A stretch of 33,765 nucleotides of DNA from Akkermansia muciniphila. GTDB taxonomy: Bacteria > Verrucomicrobiota > Verrucomicrobiia > Limisphaerales > UBA9464. The translations under genes and the position numbers were made by a program. The stretch is taken from contig CAMDJH010000037.1 in NCBI GenBank assembly GCA_945900455.1, positions 1 to 33,765 of the forward strand, written 5' to 3'. Under the pieces are notes generated by a model. The model made no database searches and had not been told where the DNA came from. It worked only from the letters and a program-made list of their open reading frames with translations. How positions within the stretch are numbered: the stretch's first letter is position 1; the number at the start of each line of letters is the position of its first letter. Positions 17,980 through 27,226 of the stretch are shown piece by piece.

Positions 17980-18692
17980 TCGTAGCTCCGGAGTTTCAGA
18001 TACGGGATCACGTGCCGAGCCAACTCCGTCTCCTTCATCGCCAGCGCCGTATCGAGTGGCAGCGCATCGGCCACGTCAAACTTGCCCGAAGCAAGCCGGC
18101 GCAATCCCAGGAGATGCGCACCGCACCCGATCCGCTGTCCCAGATCGTGGGCGAGCGATCGGACATAGGTCCCCTTGGTGCAGGCGACACGAAACTTGCC
18201 GATCGGCTCGGCGTAGGCTGTGAATCGGTAAGTATAGACGTGAATCATCCGCGCCTTCCGTTCCACTTCGATCCCTTGCCGCGCCATCTTGTATAAAGGC
18301 ACCCCTTTGATCTTCACCGCACTGACCATCGGCGGCACCTGTTCGCGATCGCCCACGAACGCCGACGCCTCCTCGTTCAACTGGTCCACCGTCAGCGGCG
18401 GAACGGGCAAAGACCCGGTCAGCTCCCCGTCCGCATCGTAGCTATCGGTGGTTTCCCCGAACTTGATCTCGCCTTCGTACACCTTGTCCGCGGCCATGAA
18501 CTTTTCAGAAAATTTCGTCGCCGGCCCCAGCACCAAAATCAGGAGGCCCGTCGCCGCGGGGTCGAGCGTGCCGCAATGACCCACTTTCTTGAGATAAAAA
18601 TGCCGTCGAACTTCGTCGACGACATCGTGCGACGTCATCTTCGCTGGTTTGTCGATCAACAAGGCGCCATCCAAAGGAGAAAATTGCTGCAT
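17976..18692 (-). CDS. truB: tRNA pseudouridine(55) synthase
   Basis: TruB makes pseudouridine 55 in the T-loop of tRNAs. The 238-residue protein has the N-terminal block GALLIDKPAKMTSHDVV, the catalytic GTLDPAATGLL with Asp44, the KVYEGEIKFGETTDSYDADG region, and TKGTYVRSLAHDLG in the second half. It has no C-terminal PUA extension, so it is the short form. It is followed by ribF with an ATGA overlap and preceded 63 bp upstream by the UvrA-like gene, with no terminator visible between, so all three may be on one transcript. Confidence 0.96.
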   Translation of the reverse strand: MQQFSPLDGALLIDKPAKMTSHDVVDEVRRHFYLKKVGHCGTLDPAATGLLILVLGPATKFSEKFMAADKVYEGEIKFGETTDSYDADGELTGSLPVPPLTVDQLNEEASAFVGDREQVPPMVSAVKIKGVPLYKMARQGIEVERKARMIHVYTYRFTAYAEPIGKFRVACTKGTYVRSLAHDLGQRIGCGAHLLGLRRLASGKFDVADALPLDTALAMKETELARHVIPYLKLRSYE

Positions 18693-18755
18693 AGGAAAAT
18701 TGTCGAAAAAGTTACCCGCCGGAGCGATGCCATTACCGGTTCAACACCCAGCGCG

Positions 18756-21700
18756 TCAAGGTTCGGCCGAGAAACCTTTGGATCCAACCCTAACGGGCGC
18801 TCCGTGTTTCGTCGACAATACCGCCCTTAGGAATCGTCCCGTGTGCCCGTTCTCACATGCGGCCACCCGTTCGGGAGGGCCACACACCACCAACTCACCG
18901 CCCTGGTCCCCGGCCTCGGGTCCGAGATCTACGATCCAATCGGCACACCGGATCAATTCAAGGTTGTGTTCGATGACGAACACTGAGTTTCCTGCATCGA
19001 CCAAGCGCTGAAACACCGCCACCAAGATGCGCACATCCTCGAAATGCAGCCCCGTCGTCGGTTCGTCGAAAAGAAACAACGCCGGCTTCGCTCCCTCTCT
19101 CCCGGCACCGGAAGCCTTGCCTCGACGCCCTCGGACCGCGGATCCCTTGGCTTCGACCGCCGACGCGGCGTCCGAAAGGTGCCGGGCCAGTTTCAGCCGC
19201 TGACTTTCTCCACCGCTCAGGGTATTGATGGGCTGACCCAATCGCAAATAGCCAAGCCCAACATCCACCAGCCAGCCCAACCGGCTCACCGCCCGTCCCG
19301 CCGGCTTCGAATCAGCAAATCGACTTAAAAACGCGATCACGTCATCCACCGACGCTTCCAGCAAATCCGCGATGCTTCTGCCCGCAGCCTCTCCCTCCCC
19401 ATTTAGAGCCCCGGGCACGACGTGAACCTCGAGAATGTGATTTCGATAGCGGCGTCCATTACACTCAGGGCATCGCACAAAAACATCGCTCAAAAACTGC
19501 ATCTCAATCTTCTCAAATCCGGCTCCTCGACACCGTTCGCATTGTCCTTGCGCGGAATTGAAACTAAAGGCGCTCGAATTCAATCCACGCTCGCGGGCGC
19601 CGTCGGAGGCCGCAAAAAAGTCGCGGATATCTTCGAACGCTCCCAGATAGACCGCCGGATTGGATCGAGGAGTCCGCCCAAGCGCCGACTGATCCACGAG
19701 CACCACTCTCCCAATGTTCTCGCGCCCAGAGATCCGGGCTGCGCCCTCCGCCTCGGCGCGCTCCCCCTGAGCTCGTTCACCCGGCCCCGCATCGTCACCC
19801 GCCTCCGTTTCATCACTTGCTTCCGATGCCTCCGCCTGAAGGCACGGAAGCAAGACGTCCCGGATCAGCGAAGTCTTGCCGGAACCACTCACTCCCGTCA
19901 CACACACGAACCGGCCCAGCGGAATATCGACCGTCAAATTCTTCAAATTGTGAGCGTTCGCCCGTTCGATCTGCAACCACTTCACCCGAGTCGCCTGATG
20001 TCGATCGAGGGGGGCCACGGCGACATCGTTTAAGACCAGCGAACCAACCGGGCCGGCCCGAGCGCGGGACGGCGGCGGCACCGGACGCCGCGCCGTCAAC
20101 TCCATCGGCCTCCGCCCCAGGAGGTAGTCTGCCGTGAGCGACTCCGTGGCCAATTCGAGCTTCGATGCCGGGCCATTGAAGACGATCCGCCCACCGGTTT
20201 CACCATGCCCGGGCCCCAGATCGATCAGCCGATCGGCGGCCCGCATCACACCCGGTTCGTGCTCCACCACCACCACCGTGTTCCCGGCCGACCTTAGCCG
20301 GGCCAACAAAGCCACCAAACGGTCGGTATCCCGCGGGTGTAAGCCAACGCTGGGTTCATCCAGCACAAAGAGCGTGTTCACCAGCCGTGTGCCAAGACAC
20401 GTGGTGAGATTGACCCGCTCCGTTTCGCCACCGGAAAGCGTGCGTGTCGGCCGATCGAGCGTCAGGTAGCCAAGACCGATTTCGTTGAGATAGTTCAGTC
20501 GAGTCTTCACTTCGGCGAGAACCGTGGCTCGTGGATCACCATTCTTGGCCGGATACACCGCGCACATCCGCTCCACCCAGAACAAAGCGTCCCGCACCGG
20601 CAGGGAATAGAAGTCAGCGAGCGTGATGCTACCACCGGGCTGCCCCCGGGTCGGACGGGCCACCGCTCCCGCATCCGCCGGTGTGACCCGGAATCGAAGG
20701 GCGTCGGGATTAAATCGGCGTCCTCCGCATTCGTGGCATTTTCGGTAGCTGCGATATCGCGAGAGCAGAACTCGGACGTGCATCTTGTAGGCCTTGGACT
20801 CGAGCCACTTGAAGTAGCCCATCACTCCGTACCAACTCTTCGGCCACTGATGTTCCTCATCCGAACCATGCCCCGGGTCCCCTTCCATCACCCAGGATTG
20901 CTGAGCGGAAGTGAGTTGTTCAAAGGGAACATCCATCGGCATCCGCCGCTTCTTCGCCGCTCGCTCCATGTCCTTCTGACACTCCGCACTCACGCCCGAC
21001 TGCCACGGTTTCACCGCACCCTGCCCCAGCGTCAGGCTCCGGTCGGGAATCGCCAGGTCCGGATCAATGGTGATGATCCGCCCAAATCCCTTGCACGCCG
21101 GGCATGCACCCACCGGGTTATTGAATGAAAATAGCGGGGGCGACGGTTTCGCGTAAACCCGGTCGCACCGCGCACAATGAAATTCCCGAGAATAGCGTGC
21201 CGGCCGGCACGCCGTCCCGTCGGCGTTCAATTCCCAGACCGTTAGTCGGCCGTGCCCGAAATGGTACGCCTGCTCGCACGCCTCCACAAAACGCTTTCGA
21301 CTGCTCGCACCGAGTCGGACGCGGTCGGCCACCACCTCGATGCGATCCGTCCTCGGTGCAACCGAACCAACGATTTCGTCAATTCTCCGAACGCTGCCCT
21401 CCCAGAACACCCGCTGGAATCCCTGCCCCGTTATCAGTTGAAGTTGAGCCGGCAGACTCATCTTCTCGGTCAAGGCCACGCCAAACGTAATCAATACCTC
21501 CCTCCCGCCATCGTCCCGTACGGACGCGAACTCGGCATTCCAAACATCCGTTGGCGATTCTGGACGCACCGTCTGTCCACAACCGTCGCAATACAATGTC
21601 GCCACATGGGTCCAGACCTGCTTCATGTATTCGCAGATTTCAGTCATGGTACCGACCGTGGACCGCGTACTCCGCACGGAATTGCGCTGCTCAATGGCGA

Positions 21701-21974
21701 TGGCGGGCGGAATATTTTCGATGGAATCGACCGCCGGCTTATCCATCCGGTCGAAGAATTGCCGCGCATAGGGGGTAAAGGTCTCAATATACCGGCGCTG
21801 CCCCTCGGCATAGAGCGTGTCAAATGCCAGGGAACTCTTGCCGGACCCACTCAGACCCGTGATGACAATCAACTCTCCCAGCGGCAGGTCCAGATCGAAG
21901 CCTTTGAGGTTGTTCTGGCGCACGCCGCGCAATCGGATGCATTGAGGCGATGATCGAGATTTCGCAGACGGCAT
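18756..21974 (-). CDS. Long UvrA-like excinuclease ABC subunit A paralogue
   Basis: UvrA proteins are double ABC ATPases that find DNA damage. This 1072-residue protein has Walker A GLSGSGKS at 40-47, GVSGSGKT near 694-701, and two Walker B/D-loop blocks (FVLDEPSVGLH and FLFDEPTTGLH). Zinc-hook pairs are present in both halves (HCARC with CPAC; CERC with CPEC). The first ABC signature reads LSGGETERVNL instead of the usual LSGGEAQRIRLA; the second (LSGGESQRLKLA) is normal. It is longer than typical UvrA of about 940 residues, partly because of low-complexity inserts: an Ala/Glu/Asp-rich stretch near 708-750 after the second Walker A, and a Lys/Gly/Arg-rich stretch before the last Walker B. 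It may therefore be a paralogue and not the main repair UvrA. ATG 21974 was chosen over an upstream TTG at 22010. Confidence 0.9.
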   Translation of the reverse strand: MPSAKSRSSPQCIRLRGVRQNNLKGFDLDLPLGELIVITGLSGSGKSSLAFDTLYAEGQRRYIETFTPYARQFFDRMDKPAVDSIENIPPAIAIEQRNSVRSTRSTVGTMTEICEYMKQVWTHVATLYCDGCGQTVRPESPTDVWNAEFASVRDDGGREVLITFGVALTEKMSLPAQLQLITGQGFQRVFWEGSVRRIDEIVGSVAPRTDRIEVVADRVRLGASSRKRFVEACEQAYHFGHGRLTVWELNADGTACRPARYSREFHCARCDRVYAKPSPPLFSFNNPVGACPACKGFGRIITIDPDLAIPDRSLTLGQGAVKPWQSGVSAECQKDMERAAKKRRMPMDVPFEQLTSAQQSWVMEGDPGHGSDEEHQWPKSWYGVMGYFKWLESKAYKMHVRVLLSRYRSYRKCHECGGRRFNPDALRFRVTPADAGAVARPTRGQPGGSITLADFYSLPVRDALFWVERMCAVYPAKNGDPRATVLAEVKTRLNYLNEIGLGYLTLDRPTRTLSGGETERVNLTTCLGTRLVNTLFVLDEPSVGLHPRDTDRLVALLARLRSAGNTVVVVEHEPGVMRAADRLIDLGPGHGETGGRIVFNGPASKLELATESLTADYLLGRRPMELTARRPVPPPSRARAGPVGSLVLNDVAVAPLDRHQATRVKWLQIERANAHNLKNLTVDIPLGRFVCVTGVSGSGKTSLIRDVLLPCLQAEASEASDETEAGDDAGPGERAQGERAEAEGAARISGRENIGRVVLVDQSALGRTPRSNPAVYLGAFEDIRDFFAASDGARERGLNSSAFSFNSAQGQCERCRGAGFEKIEMQFLSDVFVRCPECNGRRYRNHILEVHVVPGALNGEGEAAGRSIADLLEASVDDVIAFLSRFADSKPAGRAVSRLGWLVDVGLGYLRLGQPINTLSGGESQRLKLARHLSDAASAVEAKGSAVRGRRGKASGAGREGAKPALFLFDEPTTGLHFEDVRILVAVFQRLVDAGNSVFVIEHNLELIRCADWIVDLGPEAGDQGGELVVCGPPERVAACENGHTGRFLRAVLSTKHGAPVRVGSKGFSAEP

Positions 21975-22087
21975 GCGCGACGAACCTATGAGCCAAGGCC
22001 GTCGTGTCAATCGCCGGACCTACCCGTCGAACAACTCATCGCTCTTTCGTCCTGACACCCGCCCCTCTCTTCCGGCATGATCCCCCC

Positions 22088-22369
22088 GTGTTTGAGCCAC
22101 CGGGTGATTGCCCCATCTGCGGAACGGACGTTCCGTTGCAGGCCAAAGCCTGCCCGCATTGCGGTGCCAGTGACGACTCCGGCTGGAATGACGATGCCGG
22201 ATACGAACGCCTCAATTTGCCGGATGACGAATTCGACTACGACGACTTCTTAAAGGACGAGTTCGGCGGCGGCGGGCGGCGCCAAAGGAAGCGCACCTGG
22301 GTACTAGCGATCGCGATCTTCCTGTTAACCTTGCTCATTGCGGGTATCTTCGGACTGCGGCTGTTTTAG
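22088..22369 (+). CDS. Small zinc-ribbon membrane protein
   Basis: A 93-residue protein with one zinc ribbon at its N-terminus (CPICG at 8-12, CPHCG at 22-26), an acidic middle (DDEFDYDDFLKDEF), a short Arg/Lys patch and one hydrophobic C-terminal helix of about 20 residues. The layout suggests a tail-anchored protein with the ribbon in the cytoplasm. Similar proteins are common in Verrucomicrobia; their role is not known to me. No ATG exists in frame; GTG 22088 gives a start just before the ribbon, while GTG 22004 would add 28 residues. It is divergent from the UvrA-like gene and lies 15 bp before the DUF1549 gene. Confidence 0.7.
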   Translation: MFEPPGDCPICGTDVPLQAKACPHCGASDDSGWNDDAGYERLNLPDDEFDYDDFLKDEFGGGGRRQRKRTWVLAIAIFLLTLLIAGIFGLRLF

Positions 22370-22384
22370 TGAGCCAATCCATGC

Positions 22385-24724
22385 ATGAAAATCGGCGCAG
22401 TCCACTTGATTTGCTGGTTTGCCGTTTTGCACTTCGGCGGTTTCGTAGCTGGCGCAGACGATGGCATTGAGAAGATCGGTGCGTCGGATCCTCGTACGTC
22501 CCTCGGCGCGATTCGGGTGACCCCAGCCTCATCGCGAGACCATTGGGCCTTCAAAGCGCCGTGCCGCGCCCCGGTACCGCGCCCCGCGGGGGTTGAATTG
22601 CCAAATCCGATCGACGCGTTCCTCCGCGCGCGCCTCAACGCCTCGGGCCTCGCTTCCGCACCGCGCGCCGATGCCCGCACGCTGATTCGGCGGGCGAGTT
22701 ACGACCTTTGCGGATTGCCGCCGACCGATGCAGAAGTCGCCGCCTTCGAGCGGGACACCGCGCCTGACGCGTGGTCGCGGTTGCTCGATCGGCTGCTCGC
22801 CTCACCGCGCTACGGCGAACGCTGGGGCCGTCACTGGCTTGACCTCGCCCGTTACTCGGATACCAAAGGCTATATTTACCCGGATCGGATGGAAAAGCGC
22901 CTGGTCCATTCCGCGCCATATCGCGACTGGGTCATCCGCGCGCTGAATGCCGACATGCCCTACGACGGGTTCCTCATGCTTCAGATCGCCGCGGATCAAA
23001 TGCACGGTGCGCCCGCAGATCTCGCAGCAACCGGCTTCCTCACTGTCGGCCGCTGGCTGCTCGGCGTGATGCCGGACATCATCGATGACCGCATCGACAC
23101 CCTCACGCGCGCAACCCAGGCGCTCACTGTGAGCTGCGCGCGTTGTCATGATCATAAATACGACCCCATCCCGACCACGGACTATTATTCGCTCTATGGC
23201 GTCATCGCAGGCTGCACGGAAAAACTCACGCCGCTGGCACCGATCGAAACGGGCTCGAAAGAATTCCAGACCGGCCTGCAGGAACGACAGGAAACACTGA
23301 GCACAGCGACGCGCAAAGCCTGCGTCGAACTCGCCGTGCGTGTGAGAAAAAAGATCACCGATTATCTGGCCGTCCAGCCGACCGTGGATCAGCTGCCCGG
23401 CGACGAGGTGTATCTGGATCTGCAGGGCGACGATCTTGTTCCCACCGTCGCGCGCCGCTGGCAAACCTATCTGCCCACGCAACGGGCCAATCCTGTGTGG
23501 ACGGCGTGGTTTGCATTTGCGGCACTCCCCGAGGCCGAGTTTGCGGCGAATGCCCCCTTGGTATTCGATGAAATCAAGGCCGGCCGGTTGGGACGCGTGA
23601 ATTCACGCGTCGCCGCGGCACTGGGCGACAAGCCTCTCGGGAAATTGCGCGATGTCGCCGACGCCTATGGGCGGGCCTTTGCAGCGGTTCCAGAGCAGCC
23701 CGGCGAAGGCGAGCCGCCCGAGGTCGCGCCGCTGCGGGAATGTTTGTTCAGCGCAAATTCCCCGTGCCGCCCACCGGACGTGCCGCTGCGCGAACTTACC
23801 TGGTACCTGCCAGAAAAAGATCGCGTGTCGCTTGGTAAACTCGAGGCTGAGATCGAGCGATGGATTATCGAAGCGCCCGGCGGGGTGTCGCACGCGCTTC
23901 GGCTCACCGACCGCTCCGACGTACGCAACCCGCGAGTTTTCCGCCGCGGCAACGCCTCGAATCGTGGCGCGGAAGTGCCCCGGCAATATCTCGAGGTAAT
24001 CGAAGGCACAAACCGACGGCCGTTTCAGAACGGCAGCGGACGACTCGAACTCGCCAAGACCATCGCATCCCGGGAGAACCCGCCTACCGCACGAGTGATC
24101 GTAAACCGAGTCTGGCAGCAGCACTTCGGAGAAGGGCCCGTGCGCACGCCAAGCGATTTCGGCAAGCGCGGCGAAGCGCCGACGCACCCCGAATTGCTCG
24201 ATTGGCTATCAATCAACTTCATGGAGCAAGGGTGGTCGCTGAAAACGCTCCACCGCCTCATCATGCGAAGCGAAGCATATTGCCAATCTTCGGGGACGGA
24301 TTCCGGCGCGCGGGCGGAGGATCCCCAGAACCGGCTCGTCGCGCGACAGAATCGTCGCCGGCTCGATTTCGAGGCGTTGCGCGAGTCCGGCGACCGGCTC
24401 ACATCTGTCGCAGAACCCGGTCCCGCGGGAAAACTCGAAGCGGGTCGCTGGTATAAGCTGAAAGTAGAGGTCCGAGGTAGCGATGTGCGCTGCTTCCTCG
24501 ACGGACAGAAGGTCTATGAATTTAAGGACAAGGAGCATGCCAACGGCCGCATCGGCATCGGTGCCCGTGCATCGACGGTGCGCTATCGCAATCTCAAACT
24601 GACGGATAAAGAACAGCAGCTCCTCTTCGCGGGACTGCCTGAACCGCCGGGTGGCCCGCTGACCGCGTGGGAGCGTTACACGCAAGTGTTGCTGCTCTCG
24701 AACGAGTTTTCATTTATCGACTAA
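22385..24724 (+). CDS. DUF1549/DUF1553 secreted protein with a jelly-roll insertion
   Basis: The 779-residue protein begins with a signal peptide (MKIGAVHLICWFAVLHFGG), then DUF1549 from about residue 73 (NPIDAFLRARL, RRASYDLCGLPPT, SPRYGERWGRHWLDLARY) with a heme-type CARCH motif at Cys251-His255. The middle section is poorly conserved. DUF1553 starts near 540 (RLELAKTIASRENPPTARV, NRVWQQHFGEG). The usual separate N-terminal cytochrome domain of the PSCyt family is missing. Near residue 670, right after RRLDFEALRES, the DUF1553 text stops and a segment like the DUF1080/laminin-G jelly roll follows (GRWYKLKVEVRGSDVRCFLD), running to about 740. The last residues (QVLLLSNEFSFID) return to the DUF1553 end. 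The family is linked to polysaccharide use in PVC bacteria; the biochemical role is unknown. It pairs with the DUF1501 gene downstream. Confidence 0.88.
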   Translation: MKIGAVHLICWFAVLHFGGFVAGADDGIEKIGASDPRTSLGAIRVTPASSRDHWAFKAPCRAPVPRPAGVELPNPIDAFLRARLNASGLASAPRADARTLIRRASYDLCGLPPTDAEVAAFERDTAPDAWSRLLDRLLASPRYGERWGRHWLDLARYSDTKGYIYPDRMEKRLVHSAPYRDWVIRALNADMPYDGFLMLQIAADQMHGAPADLAATGFLTVGRWLLGVMPDIIDDRIDTLTRATQALTVSCARCHDHKYDPIPTTDYYSLYGVIAGCTEKLTPLAPIETGSKEFQTGLQERQETLSTATRKACVELAVRVRKKITDYLAVQPTVDQLPGDEVYLDLQGDDLVPTVARRWQTYLPTQRANPVWTAWFAFAALPEAEFAANAPLVFDEIKAGRLGRVNSRVAAALGDKPLGKLRDVADAYGRAFAAVPEQPGEGEPPEVAPLRECLFSANSPCRPPDVPLRELTWYLPEKDRVSLGKLEAEIERWIIEAPGGVSHALRLTDRSDVRNPRVFRRGNASNRGAEVPRQYLEVIEGTNRRPFQNGSGRLELAKTIASRENPPTARVIVNRVWQQHFGEGPVRTPSDFGKRGEAPTHPELLDWLSINFMEQGWSLKTLHRLIMRSEAYCQSSGTDSGARAEDPQNRLVARQNRRRLDFEALRESGDRLTSVAEPGPAGKLEAGRWYKLKVEVRGSDVRCFLDGQKVYEFKDKEHANGRIGIGARASTVRYRNLKLTDKEQQLLFAGLPEPPGGPLTAWERYTQVLLLSNEFSFID

Positions 24725-24816
24725 ATCTCCGTAGACACCGTATGCACGAGGCAACTAAAACCGCGGCGCCGATCCTGTGAAAGGACTTCGCGCTGGAATC
24801 CGCTCACGCGGATGAC

Positions 24817-25842
24817 GTGTGCGTGATTCGATCCATGCACGCAGACATCCCGAATCATGAGCCGTCGTTCATGCTAATGAATTGCGGCGACAGCATCATG
24901 AGCCGCCCGAGCATGGGCGCGTGGCTCACCTACGGGTTGGGCTCGGAAAACCAAAATCTGCCCGGCTTCATTGTTCTCTCGCCGGGTGGCTACCCAACCA
25001 AGGCGGTTGAAAACTGGCAGTCCGCGTTTCTACCGCCGGTCTATCAAGGCACCTATGTCGATTCACAGCACACCTCCATCGACAAGCTCGTCGCCAACAT
25101 TCGAAGCCCGCATGCGACTCCCTCAGCTCAGCGCGCGCAACTCGATCTGCTGCGGGATCTCGACGCCGATTACCGGGGCACACGTCCGGGGGATCCTCGA
25201 TTGGAGGCGCGCATCCAATCATTCGAGATGGCCTACCGGATGCAAATGGAGGCGTCGGATGCATTCGACATTGGCCGTGAGCCACAGCCGGTGCGCGACC
25301 GCTACGGCAACACGGCACACGGCCGGCAATTTCTCATTGCCAGGCGCCTGCTCGAACGCGGCGTCCGCGTCGTGCAGCTCTGGCAGGGCGGGCCGCAGCC
25401 ATGGGATTCGCACGAGAACCTCAAAGAGCAGCACAGCAAGACCGCGAACCAGATCGACGCTCCTCTCGCCGCGCTGTTCAGTGATCTGAAAGCGAGCGGT
25501 TTGTTTGAAGACACGCTCGTGCTCATCGGCGGCGAATTCGGCCGAACGCCGACGGTCGAATTGGCCGGATCCGGGGGTCTCAAAATGACCGGCCGGGACC
25601 ACAACCACTATGGGTTCTCCGTCGTGCTCGCTGGCGGTGGCGTGAAAGGCGGCACCCTTCATGGCGCCACCGATGATTTTGGTTTCAGAGCGATCGAAAA
25701 GCCCGTCCACGTCCACGATTTGCACGCCACGATGTTGCACCTGCTCGGCTTTGATCATGAAAAACTGACCTATCGCTACGCCGGCCGCGACTTCCGGCTC
25801 ACAGACGTGCAGGGGCACGTCGTGCGCGAGGTGCTGGCATGA
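24817..25842 (+). CDS. DUF1501 protein, N-terminally truncated
   Basis: DUF1501 proteins are secreted sulfatase-like (alkaline-phosphatase-fold) proteins that pair with DUF1549/DUF1553 proteins in PVC genomes. Conserved blocks seen are IRSMHADIPNHEPSFMLMNC, GGYPTKAVENWQSAFLPP, GGEFGRTPT at 238-246, RDHNHYGF at 260-267, HVHDLHATMLHLLGFDHEKL and AGRDFRLTDVQG. A normal member begins about 100 residues earlier with a Tat signal (SRRDFLR) and a first metal-site block; none of this is present. The matching frame opens just after a TGA at 24778-24780, and the only starts are GTG 24817 or ATG 24835. Without signal and first motif it is probably non-functional, so a pseudogene is a fair alternative label. 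The 92 bp before it contain no intact signal peptide. Confidence 0.75.
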   Translation: MCVIRSMHADIPNHEPSFMLMNCGDSIMSRPSMGAWLTYGLGSENQNLPGFIVLSPGGYPTKAVENWQSAFLPPVYQGTYVDSQHTSIDKLVANIRSPHATPSAQRAQLDLLRDLDADYRGTRPGDPRLEARIQSFEMAYRMQMEASDAFDIGREPQPVRDRYGNTAHGRQFLIARRLLERGVRVVQLWQGGPQPWDSHENLKEQHSKTANQIDAPLAALFSDLKASGLFEDTLVLIGGEFGRTPTVELAGSGGLKMTGRDHNHYGFSVVLAGGGVKGGTLHGATDDFGFRAIEKPVHVHDLHATMLHLLGFDHEKLTYRYAGRDFRLTDVQGHVVREVLA

Positions 25843-26040
25843 AATCGAAAATCAGGATGAACGGCTGACGTCGAGGTACGAAGTCCCGCGTCTAGGCGGA
25901 AAGGAAGGTCTGTTCCGTGTCCTGGCCGCAACTCCCTGCAAACCGGTTGAATTCGATCGGAAAATCCGAGCAAGGTTGCGAAAATACCGCCTGTCATCAA
26001 TCCATGAAAACTCCTCTATTGGAGATTTGGGATTGAGACG

Positions 26041-26132
26041 CAACTCCGTTGGGGTTGAGCCGAGGGTGCGATCATTTCCCAGGGTAGCTGGTCCCTCGCA
26101 ACCCTGGGCATTGGGATGGAATCCCGCTGGGT
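26041..26132. repeat. Palindromic dispersed-type repeat
   Basis: It starts with CAACTCCGTTGGGGTTG (26041-26057), itself nearly palindromic, then CCCAGGGT (26078-26085) and its exact reverse complement ACCCTGGG (26101-26108), and ends in GGAATCCCGCTGGG. This string of short palindromes matches, from memory, a repeat type scattered through Verrucomicrobia, Planctomycetes and Bacteroidetes genomes. Only one copy is in this window, so its dispersed nature is knowledge and not seen here. Confidence 0.5.
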
Positions 26133-26252
26133 TTCAGCAACGAGATTGATCGCCTGATGGACCCGTACTGGCGCAAGGCGCGCATCGCCGCGGGCCTGCT
26201 CATCAAATGCGGCGACGATCACGCTCTGTCGCCAGGCGCCCGTCGCGCCCCC

Positions 26253-26287
26253 CTCTGGCCCCCTCGGAGGGGAGGGCTGGGGTGAGG
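26253..26287. repeat. GC-rich hairpin repeat
   Basis: The stretch contains CCCCTCGGAGGGG, a perfect short stem, inside a longer C-run/G-run region that reads CTCACCCCAGCCCTCCCC on the minus strand. This text resembles a very common intergenic repeat in several phyla. It could end transcription, but no T-run follows on either strand. Confidence 0.4.
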
Positions 26288-26392
26288 TAATGGACTGTGA
26301 ATTGGAAGTGGCCCAACTGATGGAAAAGGCCGAGGTCCGAACCGGGCATTGACAGGATCTTCAGGGCAAACCATACAATCCCTCTCGACCCT

Positions 26393-27217
26393 ATGAACCG
26401 CTCCGCGAACGCCCTCGCATTCGATACCTCCCTGGCCGGCAGCGAACGCAGGGCCGGCCCTCAATCCGGCTTCACCCTGATTGAGTTGCTGGTGGTCATT
26501 GCGATCATCGCGATTCTGGCAGGAATGCTGCTTCCGGCGTTGAGCAAGGCCAAAGCCCGGGGCCTGCGCATCGCCTGCCTGAACAACATGCGGCAGGTCG
26601 GCCTGGCGCTGAATCTGTATGAGAATGAATACGCGGGCCGCATGCCCCCGATCACCCGGGCCATTTGGAATTTTGCCGCGACGGACGCGCCCGATAATTT
26701 CCTAAAGCTGCTTCTACCATTCGTGGGGAGCGCCCCCGGCACGAACCGGAGCACGCGGGTGTATGCGTGCCCGGCCCTGAAGCCCTGCCCAAACTCCTTG
26801 TTCGCGCCGACCCAGTCCAGCGATACCGGTTTGCTGGCGAACGCCCTGGTGTTGCAACGCAAGCTCAGCGATATCCCCAATCCGAGCGGCATTATTGTTC
26901 TGCAGGAGAACTGGTGCCGCTGGAATTACATGCTGAACCAGCCTGAGGGCACGGACACCGACGGCTACTCGCAATGGCACACCTGGACCAATGTGAAGGA
27001 CACGTCGACCGGGTGGAGCGGCACTGCTCGAGAACACTTTTCCAATGCCCACGAAGAGGGCGGGAACTTGGCGTACGTCGATAACCATGCCGACTACCGG
27101 AAGTATCGCCGATTGACGAGTGGGGACTTTGGACTGGTCGACCGGAACACCAAGCAAAGCGACGCCTACCAGCCCAACGAGGCCCATTCGCGAAAGACCT
27201 ACGGTCCGGCGTTTTGA
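26393..27217 (+). CDS. Prepilin-type (type II secretion/pilin-like) N-methylated protein
   Basis: The 274-residue protein has a classic class III leader: [18 protein letters not shown] from residue 26, so cleavage after Gly26, methylation of Phe27, and Glu31 as the +5 glutamate. The helix is followed by [20 protein letters not shown], then a Cys-containing globular domain ([11 protein letters not shown]). The C-terminal block [20 protein letters not shown] is the H-x9-DG motif of PVC pseudopilins, here with DN in place of DG. Many paralogues of this family exist in Verrucomicrobia; they are thought to be extracellular or envelope pseudopilins, with no proven role. An unusually long leader (26 residues) precedes the cleavage site. 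It stands alone between repeats. Confidence 0.88.
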   Translation: MNRSANALAFDTSLAGSERRAGPQSGFTLIELLVVIAIIAILAGMLLPALSKAKARGLRIACLNNMRQVGLALNLYENEYAGRMPPITRAIWNFAATDAPDNFLKLLLPFVGSAPGTNRSTRVYACPALKPCPNSLFAPTQSSDTGLLANALVLQRKLSDIPNPSGIIVLQENWCRWNYMLNQPEGTDTDGYSQWHTWTNVKDTSTGWSGTAREHFSNAHEEGGNLAYVDNHADYRKYRRLTSGDFGLVDRNTKQSDAYQPNEAHSRKTYGPAF

Positions 27218-27226
27218 TGAGCGTCA

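Larger units (their letters stand above)
25843..26392. other. Repeat-rich, decayed intergenic region
   Basis: No intact gene is visible in these 550 bp. The region holds a palindromic repeat near 26041, a GC-rich hairpin near 26255, and between them a coding-like scrap on the plus strand (about 26128-26220, text GFSNEIDRLMDPYWRKARI) that has no start and that I do not recognise. A 20-codon frame (26290-26352, [20 protein letters not shown]) follows. Together with the damaged genes upstream this looks like a deletion and repeat hotspot. Confidence 0.5.
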
